Below are positions 51,443-59,444 of a stretch of DNA of 64,000 bases, one piece after another. Position 1 is the stretch's first letter; each line of letters starts with the position of its first letter. The notes under the pieces are model-generated. The model saw only the letters and a list, made by a program, of their open reading frames with translations. It ran no database searches and had not been told where the DNA came from. The translations under genes were made by a program, and so were the position numbers. Origin of the DNA: JAWRCU01 sp033542235 (GTDB lineage Bacteria > Pseudomonadota > Alphaproteobacteria > Rhizobiales > Rhizobiaceae). The stretch lies in contig NZ_JAWRCU010000007.1 of the NCBI RefSeq assembly GCF_033542235.1, positions 1-64,000 on the forward strand, read 5' to 3'.

Positions 51443-51549
51443 GCACCGGCGCCGCGCCATATGCACGGAACAGCATAAGCGTGAGGGGCGGCGTCAACCA
51501 AAGGGATTAGAGCGACTACCGCCGCCGCTCCCGGCTACTTAGTTCGCTC

Positions 51550-52221
51550 TCAGCCACTGCCGGCCAATACCGGCTGCGGCCATCGTTGCAGCGCTTCGCG
51601 ACCAGCATCGGTCAGCTCGTAAATGCCGCGGTCGACACGCGCGAACCAGCCATAGACATTGTGCAGCAGTATCTTGGGAGCGTTTGGTCTGCCCTGCTTC
51701 AGGTCGCGCGGCCGCCGCGGACCGCCCAAGAGTGCCGCAGCACAGGACAGCGCCTCCTGGCGATAGGCCGTCATGATCGGAGCCCGCGAGCCGCCGCCCG
51801 CGACCGGATCTCCCTGTCTGCGGCGATGCTCGTCGATCAGTCGCGAGCGCCGGCGCGGATCCCTGCGCGGCGCCAATGCAGTGGGGCTGAGGAGGACGTG
51901 AACCTGACCGTCTCCCGAAATGCCGAGCAGACCAAATCCCAGCCGACGGCAGAGGTTGCGGAAGCGCGCGTCGCTTTCGCGGCCTTTGCCGCGCGTCGAC
52001 ATGCTGGCCGCCAGCCAGACCTCGTCGCTGGCAGCCATCCGATCGACACCTTGCAGGACAAGCTCGAAATTGAATTTCAGCTTCAGCTCGCAGATCACGA
52101 CGACAGGCGGGGAATCGTCGCTCAGCGCGAGCAGATCGCACCCGCCGATCTCGCCTTTGACGGCAAAGCCCAGCTTCTCGAGGAAGGTTTTGACGGGGTT
52201 GTAGAGGGAGGTTTCGAGCAT
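51550..52221 (-). CDS. DUF2161 family PD-(D/E)XK nuclease-like protein
   Basis: 223 residues from ATG 52221 (METSLYNPVKTFLEKLGF); the frame extends upstream but without similarity. The N-terminal half carries a PD-(D/E)XK-like core: VKGEIGGCDLLAL gives the Asp, and PVVVICELKLKFNFELVLQGVDR gives the E-x-K. The C-terminal half (about 155-215) looks like a winged-helix part: APKILLHNVYGWFARVDRGIYELTDAGREAL. DUF2161 proteins are common in alphaproteobacteria. Nuclease activity is predicted by fold only, and no target is known. It is a single gene divergent from the membrane protein pair at 52398. Confidence 0.78.
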   Translation of the reverse strand: MLETSLYNPVKTFLEKLGFAVKGEIGGCDLLALSDDSPPVVVICELKLKFNFELVLQGVDRMAASDEVWLAASMSTRGKGRESDARFRNLCRRLGFGLLGISGDGQVHVLLSPTALAPRRDPRRRSRLIDEHRRRQGDPVAGGGSRAPIMTAYRQEALSCAAALLGGPRRPRDLKQGRPNAPKILLHNVYGWFARVDRGIYELTDAGREALQRWPQPVLAGSG

Positions 52222-52397
52222 CTTCCGCGCCCTGGCAGCGAATCTGGCAAGCTGTCCGACATATTCGCTGCCTTGCGTTGAACGACTGGTAAACACAGCC
52301 GTTTCACGCGCGGACCGGCAGCAACGCCTCGACAACGCGCCACAATCCGGCCCAAACATCGCGCATAGCTGAAGTACTGTTCTCTGGAGGGTGCTCC

Positions 52398-53675
52398 ATG
52401 TCTTCTCAGCTGCGGGACGGCGTCTCCGCCCTTGATCTGACCATGCGCCTCACGCTCGGTGTGCTGGCGCTGGCCTCCGGCGTCTACACCTATCTCGGCG
52501 TCCGCGACCTGCTGGACGGCTCGACCGTGCTGACCTTCTTCGCGGCGCTCATCTATTCGTCGGCGGTCTCCGTCGCGATCTATGCCTTCTGGTCCTTCCT
52601 GCTGCGCTTCATGCCGCATGTGCGCGACGTCACAAGTCGCGTCTGGCTTACGCTTGCCATGGCTCTCGGCTCGCTCATGATCGTGGCCATGTCGTCCTGG
52701 CTGAATGCTGCCGCGCTCGCGGGCTCCGCCGCGATCGAGCAGCATCTCGCGGTGACCCTACAGGCCTATACGCGAGATCTCGAAACAGCGCATAACCGCG
52801 CGCTCGGCGCGCAGAGCCTGCTTCCGGATATCCAGCTCGCTTCGACGCGATTTGCCCGCCTCGCTGAGGCCGAACGCAGCGGTGCGCTGACGGGCACCGG
52901 CGGGTCAGGTACGGTCGTCCAGCCTCTCGCCCAAATGTCCAGCCAGCTCGACGCGCTTGGCCAGCAGGTCGCCGACAGCGGCGAACGCGTCAAGGCGCTC
53001 TATGGCGACGGCAGCACTCAGATCGGCCGCATGCGCGAACTCGTCTCCGGCCAGGGTGACATCAAAGCCCGCAGCGATGCTTTTGGGGCAGAGGCGCTGA
53101 AGTTGATCGGCACCATCGCCTCGCTCGAACAGACATCCATGGCGCCTGCGGTGAAGCGGGCCGCCGAGGATCTGGGCAAGGGCTTCATTGCCCCGGCTGC
53201 GGACGGCCACACCGAGGATCTCGTCGGCCGCCAGAATGCGGTGGTCGACAATGTCGAGAAGGCGGTCGCCACCCAGGCGAATGCGCTGTCGCAGGCGGCT
53301 CAGGCCATCATCGGCGACGGGCCGGTCGAGCCGGCCCGTTTCCAGCCGCTTTCCAGCGCCGAGGCGGTCCTGCGCTATGCGAGCGACTTCATGCCGAGCT
53401 GGGCGGGCGCTATCTCGATCGATCTCTTGCCCGCCGTCCTTGTCCTCATCCTTTGCGTGGTCCACGCCGCCATCAGGAGCGAAGCCGATCCCGCAGATGC
53501 TGAAACGATGACGGCCGCACAGATGATGACGGCCATGCGGCTTCTGCGCGAATTCGACGGCGAAAGGCTCGCACCGGCCGGCGGCGTGCCGCTGGAGGAC
53601 CGCAGTGCCGTCGGACCAACGTCCGAGGCGACGGTCACACCGCTCACTTCAGCCCGAAGCGTGAAGAAGGAATGA
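52398..53675 (+). CDS. Multi-helix membrane protein with long central helical domain, unknown
   Basis: 425 residues, with GGAGG about 8 bases before ATG 52398. Three N-terminal membrane helices (about 15-35, 43-72, 82-105) are followed by a long, Ala/Gln-rich, probably coiled periplasmic or cytosolic part (about 110-325) and a fourth helix (about 335-358). The charged C-terminus has no motif. No family was recognised. The stop overlaps the start of the ClpP-like gene by 4 bases, so the two proteins probably work together, for example as an anchor or substrate adaptor and a protease. Confidence 0.75.
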   Translation: MSSQLRDGVSALDLTMRLTLGVLALASGVYTYLGVRDLLDGSTVLTFFAALIYSSAVSVAIYAFWSFLLRFMPHVRDVTSRVWLTLAMALGSLMIVAMSSWLNAAALAGSAAIEQHLAVTLQAYTRDLETAHNRALGAQSLLPDIQLASTRFARLAEAERSGALTGTGGSGTVVQPLAQMSSQLDALGQQVADSGERVKALYGDGSTQIGRMRELVSGQGDIKARSDAFGAEALKLIGTIASLEQTSMAPAVKRAAEDLGKGFIAPAADGHTEDLVGRQNAVVDNVEKAVATQANALSQAAQAIIGDGPVEPARFQPLSSAEAVLRYASDFMPSWAGAISIDLLPAVLVLILCVVHAAIRSEADPADAETMTAAQMMTAMRLLREFDGERLAPAGGVPLEDRSAVGPTSEATVTPLTSARSVKKE

Positions 53676-54487
53676 GCTCGGGCGACCAAGCACCTCTCTC
53701 GTTCTGGCGGCGCTTTTTCGGAGCACGGCCGGACGAGGCGGTTCTGCGCGCCGTGTTCGCGTCGCTCGTAGCTCTTACGCTGGCTGTGCTCGGCGACGAC
53801 TTGCTTGCGCGCTTGAACGAACCTCCTCCGGAGATGAACTGGCTGCCCGGCGAGACCACCGAAGTGAAGCCATATCTGCCCTCAGTGCGTTCGGACGTTG
53901 CCGTCCCGGATGAGAGCCGCCCTGACGGTGCACCGAAGGCCGAGCTGGGGCAGCCGATGGTGATCGAGCTCGTCTCGGGAGGACGTCTCGAGGCGACAGG
54001 CGCGATCACGCCTGGAACAGCCGAGCGTTTCAAAACCGAAATCGAGAGGCGCGGAGACTACGTCAAAACCGTTGTCCTGAATTCGCCGGGCGGCTCGGTC
54101 CAGGACGCCCTGGAAATGGGGAGGCTGATCCGCGAGAAGGGGCTCGGGACGCTCGTCGAAAAGGGCGGATATTGCGCCTCCTCCTGTCCACTCGTCTTTG
54201 CGGGCGGGGCCACGCGGACAGCCCAGAAGGGCGCCTTCGTCGGCGTGCATCAAGTGATCGCGCTGCCGGTCACAGGCGCTGCGCTGGCCAATGCTGACGA
54301 TCGCGCCAGCTTCGACCTTGCACAAAAGATCTCAGCCGAATGCCAGCGTCATCTCGTCGAGATGGGCGTCGATCCACGCGTCTGGATCCATGCCATGGAG
54401 ACGCCGCCCGACAAGATCTTCTACTTCACCAGCGACGAACTCGAGCAATTAAGGCTTGTGACCATTTCCCATGCCCGCAAGTCATGA
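53672..54487 (+). CDS. ClpP-like periplasmic serine protease homologue
   Basis: 271 residues. A membrane helix (about 25-43) is followed by a ClpP/crotonase-like domain (about 95-265). VVLNSPGGSVQDALEMGRLIRE is the oxyanion region, YCASSCPLVFAGG holds the likely nucleophile Ser170 or Ser171, and FVGVHQV holds the likely His193. The Cys pair around the active Ser is typical of secreted ClpP-like proteins of alphaproteobacteria. The N-terminal helix would place the domain in the periplasm. It is translationally coupled to the upstream membrane protein. No substrate is known. Confidence 0.8.
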   Translation: MSSGDQAPLSFWRRFFGARPDEAVLRAVFASLVALTLAVLGDDLLARLNEPPPEMNWLPGETTEVKPYLPSVRSDVAVPDESRPDGAPKAELGQPMVIELVSGGRLEATGAITPGTAERFKTEIERRGDYVKTVVLNSPGGSVQDALEMGRLIREKGLGTLVEKGGYCASSCPLVFAGGATRTAQKGAFVGVHQVIALPVTGAALANADDRASFDLAQKISAECQRHLVEMGVDPRVWIHAMETPPDKIFYFTSDELEQLRLVTISHARKS

Positions 54488-54564
54488 TTGGCGCGGGAGG
54501 GGGTATCCTGACGGCCAGCGAGATGCCTGTCGCATGCAGGGCGCTGTTGCGCGTCGGCGTGCCC

Positions 54565-56079
54565 TCAATTCAGCCCGTTTCTCGGCTGCGCCCCAGCTGG
54601 TTGCACCTCGTCTTGGAAATTCTCATAAAGCGCCATCAGATCTGCCAGGGCTGGAATGTCTTCGATTTCCGACAGATTGACCTGCCCGACGATCCTGCCT
54701 CGAGACAAGACAACGACCTCGTCGGCGGCGTCGAATATCTCCTGGACTTCGGTGCAGAACATCACGACTGATCGGCCTTCGGCGGCGTAGCTGCGCAACA
54801 ATGCATAGATATCTGCCTTGCTTGAGATATCCACGCCGCGGGTCGGTTCTTCGATGACGATGATATCGCAACCCTGCTCCATGGCAGCGCCGAGCACGAC
54901 CTTCTGCTGATTACCGCCGCTAAGGGAGGTGATCGGAGAGGAGAGGCTGCCCGTCTTCACGCGATACTGCTGCACCGATCGGCGCCCGAGCTCTTCGATT
55001 TGCCTGAGACTAAGGAAGCCGGACCGGCCGCACAGCGAATGCCGACCCAGCCGCGCAACCAGGTTTTCGCCCACTGTCAGATTGCGGAAGACCGTGTCGC
55101 GCCGACTGGCGGCGAGGTAGGCGACCGAGGCCATTCTGTCGGTCGATGCACGTTGCTCGCCCCTGCTCAGCTCGCGATAGCGGCCAATGGCTTGCGCCAG
55201 TTCGCGGGCACCGGATCCTTCCACGCCGGCCAGGGCAACAACTCTTCCAGGCATGAGCTTGAGAGAAATGTCGGAAAAGGCTCCCGCGTGGTCTTTGCAG
55301 CCGTCCAGATTCAGGAGCGGCGCACCATGACAACCCCGTGCTCTCTCTCGACGGCTGGAAGCGGCGCCATCCGCCCTTGCCGCCTGCGTGCTCAGCTCAG
55401 CGGCGATCGCTTGTTCGGTAACCGCTTCACTCGAAAGATCGCCGGTGATCCTGCCATCCCGCAAGACCATCACGCGCCTGCAACAGCGAACAAAGTCGTT
55501 GAGCCGGTGAGTGATCAGCAGAACGATTTTGCCGTCGGCTGCCAATTGCTCCATCGTTGCAAATAGCGCCTGCGACTCCTGTTCCGTCAGGGCCGAATTC
55601 GGCTCGTCGAACAGATAGACGTCCGCCTGCCGCAGCATGGCCCGCGCGATCTCGACGCGTTGCTGGACGGCGAGGGAAAGGTCGCAGAGCTCGTGGTCCC
55701 GATAGTGCAGGATGCCGAGACGGGAGAGCACTGCTTCGACGGACTGCGGGTCGATCCCGATCCGGCCGAACCAGTGGGACTCGCGTCCAACGGCCAGGTT
55801 TTGCTCGACCGTCATGTTCGGCCAGATGTGCGGCTCCTGATGAACGACCGCAACGCGCCGCCAGACCTCGTCGACCTGACCACTGGCCGTCGTCAAAATT
55901 ATCTCGCCGCTGTCGGCCTCTTCCTCGCCTGCCAGCACGCGCATCAGCGTGCTTTTGCCGGCGCCGTTCGGTCCGGCTATGCCGACAACCTCGCCGGAGC
56001 GAAGCTCCATCGAGAGACCATCAAGGGCGCGCGTTGCGCCATATCGCTTGGCAACGCTGCGGCAGCTCAGCTGGATCAT
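54565..56079 (-). CDS. Sugar ABC importer ATPase (RbsA/XylG type)
   Basis: 504 residues with two ATPase domains. Domain 1 (about 1-230) has GPNGAGKST, LSLAVQQRVEIARAML and VYLFDEPNSALTEQE. Domain 2 (about 255-495) has a degenerate Walker A, GVEGSGARELAQAI, with LSGGNQQKVVLGAAM and IIVIEEPTRGVDISSKADIY. Loss of the Lys in the second Walker A is normal for this CUT2 family. Domain 1 has LSLAVQQ in place of LSVGQQQ. It forms an importer with the permease and binding protein genes upstream, and overlaps the permease stop by 4 bases. Confidence 0.92.
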   Translation of the reverse strand: MIQLSCRSVAKRYGATRALDGLSMELRSGEVVGIAGPNGAGKSTLMRVLAGEEEADSGEIILTTASGQVDEVWRRVAVVHQEPHIWPNMTVEQNLAVGRESHWFGRIGIDPQSVEAVLSRLGILHYRDHELCDLSLAVQQRVEIARAMLRQADVYLFDEPNSALTEQESQALFATMEQLAADGKIVLLITHRLNDFVRCCRRVMVLRDGRITGDLSSEAVTEQAIAAELSTQAARADGAASSRRERARGCHGAPLLNLDGCKDHAGAFSDISLKLMPGRVVALAGVEGSGARELAQAIGRYRELSRGEQRASTDRMASVAYLAASRRDTVFRNLTVGENLVARLGRHSLCGRSGFLSLRQIEELGRRSVQQYRVKTGSLSSPITSLSGGNQQKVVLGAAMEQGCDIIVIEEPTRGVDISSKADIYALLRSYAAEGRSVVMFCTEVQEIFDAADEVVVLSRGRIVGQVNLSEIEDIPALADLMALYENFQDEVQPAGAQPRNGLN

Positions 56080-57140
56080 GCGTTGCCTTCCGAGCCAAGG
56101 CGTGCCGCCCGCTGACCCGCGCTGCGGATCAGCTTCTGCGAGATCAGGTCAAGCCAGACAGCGCCGATCGTCACGAGCCCGATGAACAGCAGCTGCACGA
56201 AGGAGCTCACGCCGAGGAGCGCGAGGCCGTTGTTGAGCAGGGCCAAAAGGATGACGCCGAGCAAGGTGCCGACGATGGTGCCGCGCCCGCCGGTCAGGCT
56301 TGCGCCGCCGATCACGACAGCCGCGATCACCTGGAATGACAGTGAGCTGGACTGCATGGGGCCGATAGAACCCACATAGGAGAAATCGAGAATTCCCGCC
56401 AAACCCGCCATCAAACCGCTCAGCATGAAAACCGCATATTTGTATTTTCGGAGGGGGAGGCGGGCCACCACGGCCGCTTCGGGATTGCCGCCCATCGCGA
56501 CCAGTCGGAAGCCGAAGACGGTCCTGTGCCGCAACACCCAGAAAACGATGAACGCTGCGACGAGCCACAAAACCTCGACGGGAATGTTCCACGGCAGCAG
56601 CGCGCCGCCAAGATTATGGAAGAATGCGAGTTCCCATTCAGGCGGAAGCGGTTCGTTATAGGCCGGCGTGAAGGTGGTGGCGTTGCTCACCATCAGAGAA
56701 AGACCATCGGTGGCGTTCAGCACGCCCAACGTCGCGATGAAGGACGGCAAACCAGCCTTGACCGTGAGAAAACCGTTCAGAAAGCCGGCGACTAACGCGA
56801 CGCCAAGTCCGGCCAAAAGTGCTGGAAGAAGCGCTGTGGTGAAGGGCAGATTTCCGCCGCCCAACCACAGAGTTGCGGTCACCGTTCCGGCAAGCGTGTA
56901 TATGGCGCCGACCGAAAGATCGATCTCGCCAAGTAGGATGACCAGCATCTGCGCGAAGGCGACGATGCCGAGCGCGACCATGGAGCGGGCCAGGGTCAGC
57001 AGGTTCTCAGGCGTCAAGAAGGCCGCACGCTGCGAATAGACGATCGCGGCAATCAATAGGATCGCCAGCGCCAGTCCGATCGTCCTGAGACTGGTCAGAA
57101 CCTTCTGCTTGCCGAGTAGTACGGATAGGGACTGGCGCAT
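56076..57140 (-). CDS. Sugar ABC importer permease (RbsC type)
   Basis: 354 residues from ATG 57140 (MRQSLSVLLGKQ), with GGGA about 6 bases upstream. Around nine membrane helices carry the CUT2 permease signatures MVALGIVAFAQMLVILLGEIDLSVGAIYTLAG, GFLNGFLTVKAGLPSFIATLGVLNATDGLSLM and VAAVVIGGASLTGGRGTIVGTLLGVILLALLNNGLALLG (each given as parts of the family pattern). It lies 67 bases after the binding-protein stop, so it is probably in the same operon. Confidence 0.92.
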   Translation of the reverse strand: MRQSLSVLLGKQKVLTSLRTIGLALAILLIAAIVYSQRAAFLTPENLLTLARSMVALGIVAFAQMLVILLGEIDLSVGAIYTLAGTVTATLWLGGGNLPFTTALLPALLAGLGVALVAGFLNGFLTVKAGLPSFIATLGVLNATDGLSLMVSNATTFTPAYNEPLPPEWELAFFHNLGGALLPWNIPVEVLWLVAAFIVFWVLRHRTVFGFRLVAMGGNPEAAVVARLPLRKYKYAVFMLSGLMAGLAGILDFSYVGSIGPMQSSSLSFQVIAAVVIGGASLTGGRGTIVGTLLGVILLALLNNGLALLGVSSFVQLLFIGLVTIGAVWLDLISQKLIRSAGQRAARLGSEGNA

Positions 57141-57207
57141 GGAATTCCCGAATTGGATATACAAAAAGCGATGACGCCGGTCGGAGCCGACGCCATCGCG
57201 CAATCTC

Positions 57208-58332
57208 TCAGTTCGATGCGGACTTCAAACGGTCGCGTCCGGCATCGACCGTGATCTGCCCATCGCCGCCAGCTTTGGTTATGACGATCGGCGAAAGATA
57301 TTGGAGCGGATCCTCAGGCGCTTCGCCCTTGGCCAGGAAGCGGGCGCATTGTTCAACCGGCGCCTGGGCCTGGTTGTCGAAGCCTTGGTCGATAGTCACC
57401 AGCGTTGTTTCGTCAGCGATGGCGTCCAGGATAGGCCCGCTGACATTGAAGCCGGACGTGAACACCTTGCCGTTGAGCTTCAGATTGCGGATGACGTTGC
57501 CTACGCCCTCCACACCCTGGTCGGTGTGAAAGAACAAAGTGACATCCGGGTTGGCCGTAAGGAACGGCGTTACGGAATTTAGCACCTCCTGGGTGGTGAA
57601 GTTCTTGCCCGTCGGAATGCCGCTCTTTGCATCGTTAAAGAATTTGGCATCCGGCAAGACAGACTTGTAGCCCGCCATGAAGCCTTCCATCCGCGCTTGC
57701 GCCCAGGGCTGGTCCGGTGCACCGCTGCCCATAGCGATCTGCTTGACCTCGATGCCCTTGGCCTTGACGACATTCGCGGTCGCCTCGCCGTTGATTTTGC
57801 CCGCCTGCATTTCGTTCAAGGCGTAGTAGGCGAAACGCTTTGCCTTCGGTGCATCGATGTTGATGGCAAAGACCGGGATACCGGCATCCGCATACTTGTT
57901 GATGATGCCGGTGAACTGGCTGGGCAGAGGCGGCTGAAGCGCCAGGCAATCGACCTGACCGGAGTTCAGCAACGTCTCGAGTTCCGATAGCTGCTTGGAT
58001 GTATCGGGATTCACCGGGCCGACCATCCGGCACTCGGCAGGAAGTTCTTTGTTGGCCGCCTCGCAGCCGCGCGCCATTCCGATGCGCATCTCGGCGCCCT
58101 GGATAGGAATGCCGGTGCCCTCGATCCCAACGACGATGTTCGCCTTCTCGCCGGCCGCGAGCTTGTCGACGATCCGTGGCGCCAGCTTGAACTCTCCCCA
58201 CGGCATCTGACGCGACTTCGCCGAGTCCGGAACGGTAATACCTCCGGCAATGGCGGGAACATGCGTCGCCACACCTGCCGATAACGCGACACCGGCTGCG
58301 AGAAGCAGGTGGCCTCTATTGTGCATTTTCAT
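57208..58332 (-). CDS. Sugar ABC importer periplasmic binding protein (RbsB-like)
   Basis: 374 residues. A signal peptide ends near PAIAGG. The type I periplasmic binding fold shows NIVVGIEGTGIPIQGAEMRIGMARGCEAAN, VDCLALQPPLPSQF, GIPVFAINIDAPKAKR and TLFFHTDQGVEGVGNVIRNL. Two Cys early in the mature part may form a disulfide. It is the first gene of the importer operon. The promoter at 58385-58412 and the operator at 58350-58364 lie just upstream. The sugar or sugar acid is unknown, but nearby dehydratase and AraD1 genes suggest a pentose derivative. Confidence 0.9.
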   Translation of the reverse strand: MKMHNRGHLLLAAGVALSAGVATHVPAIAGGITVPDSAKSRQMPWGEFKLAPRIVDKLAAGEKANIVVGIEGTGIPIQGAEMRIGMARGCEAANKELPAECRMVGPVNPDTSKQLSELETLLNSGQVDCLALQPPLPSQFTGIINKYADAGIPVFAINIDAPKAKRFAYYALNEMQAGKINGEATANVVKAKGIEVKQIAMGSGAPDQPWAQARMEGFMAGYKSVLPDAKFFNDAKSGIPTGKNFTTQEVLNSVTPFLTANPDVTLFFHTDQGVEGVGNVIRNLKLNGKVFTSGFNVSGPILDAIADETTLVTIDQGFDNQAQAPVEQCARFLAKGEAPEDPLQYLSPIVITKAGGDGQITVDAGRDRLKSASN

Positions 58333-58349
58333 GGATCAGTCTCCCATTG

Positions 58350-58364
58350 TTCTGCTATACAGAA
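58350..58364. promoter_or_regulatory. Candidate IclR operator upstream of the importer operon
   Basis: On the minus strand it reads TTCTGTATAGCAGAA, with perfect TTCTG/CAGAA arms. It lies 18 bases before the binding-protein start and 20 bases downstream of the -10 box. The same sequence, with one change, occurs at 59406-59420 before the dehydratase gene. Confidence 0.75.
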
Positions 58365-58384
58365 TTGTGTTTTGTAATGCGGGA

Positions 58385-58412
58385 ACAATATCGGAGAGCC
58401 GCGGCTTGTCAA
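58385..58412 (-). promoter_or_regulatory. Sigma-70-like promoter of the sugar importer operon
   Basis: On the minus strand, TTGACA (58407-58412) and TATTGT (58385-58390) are separated by 16 bases. The -35 box is perfect. Transcription would start near 58378, so the operator at 58350-58364 lies within the first 30 transcribed bases, a repressing position. Confidence 0.7.
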
Positions 58413-58487
58413 GCCGGAACCGAATTTCGATTTTGGCGGTGATTGAGTCGGTGCGCGCCGGCGGCGCGCTTGCGAGCCGTTGAGGGG

Positions 58488-59306
58488 CTAAGCGACAGGC
58501 TCGAGTGCGGCGTGCGCGGGGCCGCCAAGAAGCTGGCTGATGCGATCGGCGTAGGAGCGGACGACGAAACCCAGTTGATGCATGTCGTCTTCGCTGCGGC
58601 CAAGCTTCATCGTTGTGACGCTCAGGGCCGCTGCTGCTTCCCCGGTTCGATCGTAAATAGCTGCGCCGATGCAGATCACTCCGACATTGTCCTCTTCATT
58701 GTCGAAAGCGTAACCGCGGACGGCGGCAAGACGCAGATCTGCAATCAATTCCGCCTGGGAGGTGATCGTTTGCTCGGTCCGCCGCGGCATGCCGAGACGC
58801 GTAAGAATGGCCATGATCTTTTCTTCGGGAAGGCGCATCATCAATGACTTGCCTACAGCCGAGCAATGGGGGAGCTCCCTGCGTCCGAGCGATCCGGACA
58901 TGCGGAACGGCCCAGGTGCATCGACCCTGCTGATTGCCACCGCGTAACCGTCGTCGAGCACGGCGAGGCGGGATGTCAATTGCGTGGTGTCGGTCAATTG
59001 CTGCAGGACGGGCGTGGCGATCTGGGTAATGCCCAGTCCTGCGGCTGCCTGGTCGCCGAGATGAACCAATGCAAGACCAAGCCGGTAGAGGCGCGCTCCT
59101 CCCAGGCGATTGTCGGAGACAAATCCCCGCGCAACCAAGGTCTGCAAAAGGCTGAAGGCAGTCGAACGCGAGACGCCGATCGCATCCGCGACCTCGCCAA
59201 CGCTCATTCCCATACCGCTGGCCGAGCCAAGCGCCTGCAGAACGTCGAGCGCCCGGCCCAAGCTGCGCAGGGTGTATTTGTCATCGGAATTTGCTGCCTC
59301 TGTCAT
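58488..59306 (-). CDS. IclR-family regulator
   Basis: 272 residues from ATG 59306, with AGGAG 10 bases upstream. An N-terminal winged helix (about 15-75; RSLGRALDVLQALGSASGMGMSVGEVADAIGVSRSTAFSLLQTL) precedes an effector domain (about 85-260) with YAVAISRVDAPGPFRMSGSLGRRELPHCSAVGKSLMM and NEEDNVGVICIGAAIYD. It sits between the importer operon (downstream) and the divergent dehydratase operon. Both have the same 15-bp site after their promoters, so it is probably the repressor of both. The inducer may be the imported sugar or an early metabolite. Confidence 0.9.
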   Translation of the reverse strand: MTEAANSDDKYTLRSLGRALDVLQALGSASGMGMSVGEVADAIGVSRSTAFSLLQTLVARGFVSDNRLGGARLYRLGLALVHLGDQAAAGLGITQIATPVLQQLTDTTQLTSRLAVLDDGYAVAISRVDAPGPFRMSGSLGRRELPHCSAVGKSLMMRLPEEKIMAILTRLGMPRRTEQTITSQAELIADLRLAAVRGYAFDNEEDNVGVICIGAAIYDRTGEAAAALSVTTMKLGRSEDDMHQLGFVVRSYADRISQLLGGPAHAALEPVA

Positions 59307-59357
59307 GGTTCCGGCTCTCCTTTTTACCTGACGCATTCTTGATTTCTCAGCAGGCCG

Positions 59358-59385
59358 TTGACAACGCCACTGATCTGCTCATACT
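59358..59385 (+). promoter_or_regulatory. Sigma-70-like promoter of the dehydratase operon
   Basis: TTGACA (59358-59363) and CATACT (59380-59385) are separated by 16 bases. The layout mirrors that of the importer promoter: a perfect -35 box, a 16-base spacer and the operator about 20 bases downstream of the -10 box. Confidence 0.65.
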
Positions 59386-59405
59386 GCCCGCATTGCCGAA
59401 CTGTG

Positions 59406-59420
59406 TTCGGTATAGCAGAA
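59406..59420. promoter_or_regulatory. Candidate IclR operator upstream of the dehydratase gene
   Basis: TTCGGTATAGCAGAA differs in one base from the site at 58350-58364. It lies 24 bases before the dehydratase start at 59445. Two copies at equal distance from both promoters argue for a shared regulator, most simply the IclR protein encoded between them. Confidence 0.75.
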
Positions 59421-59444
59421 TACATCGAGGCTTTGGCGCAATCA

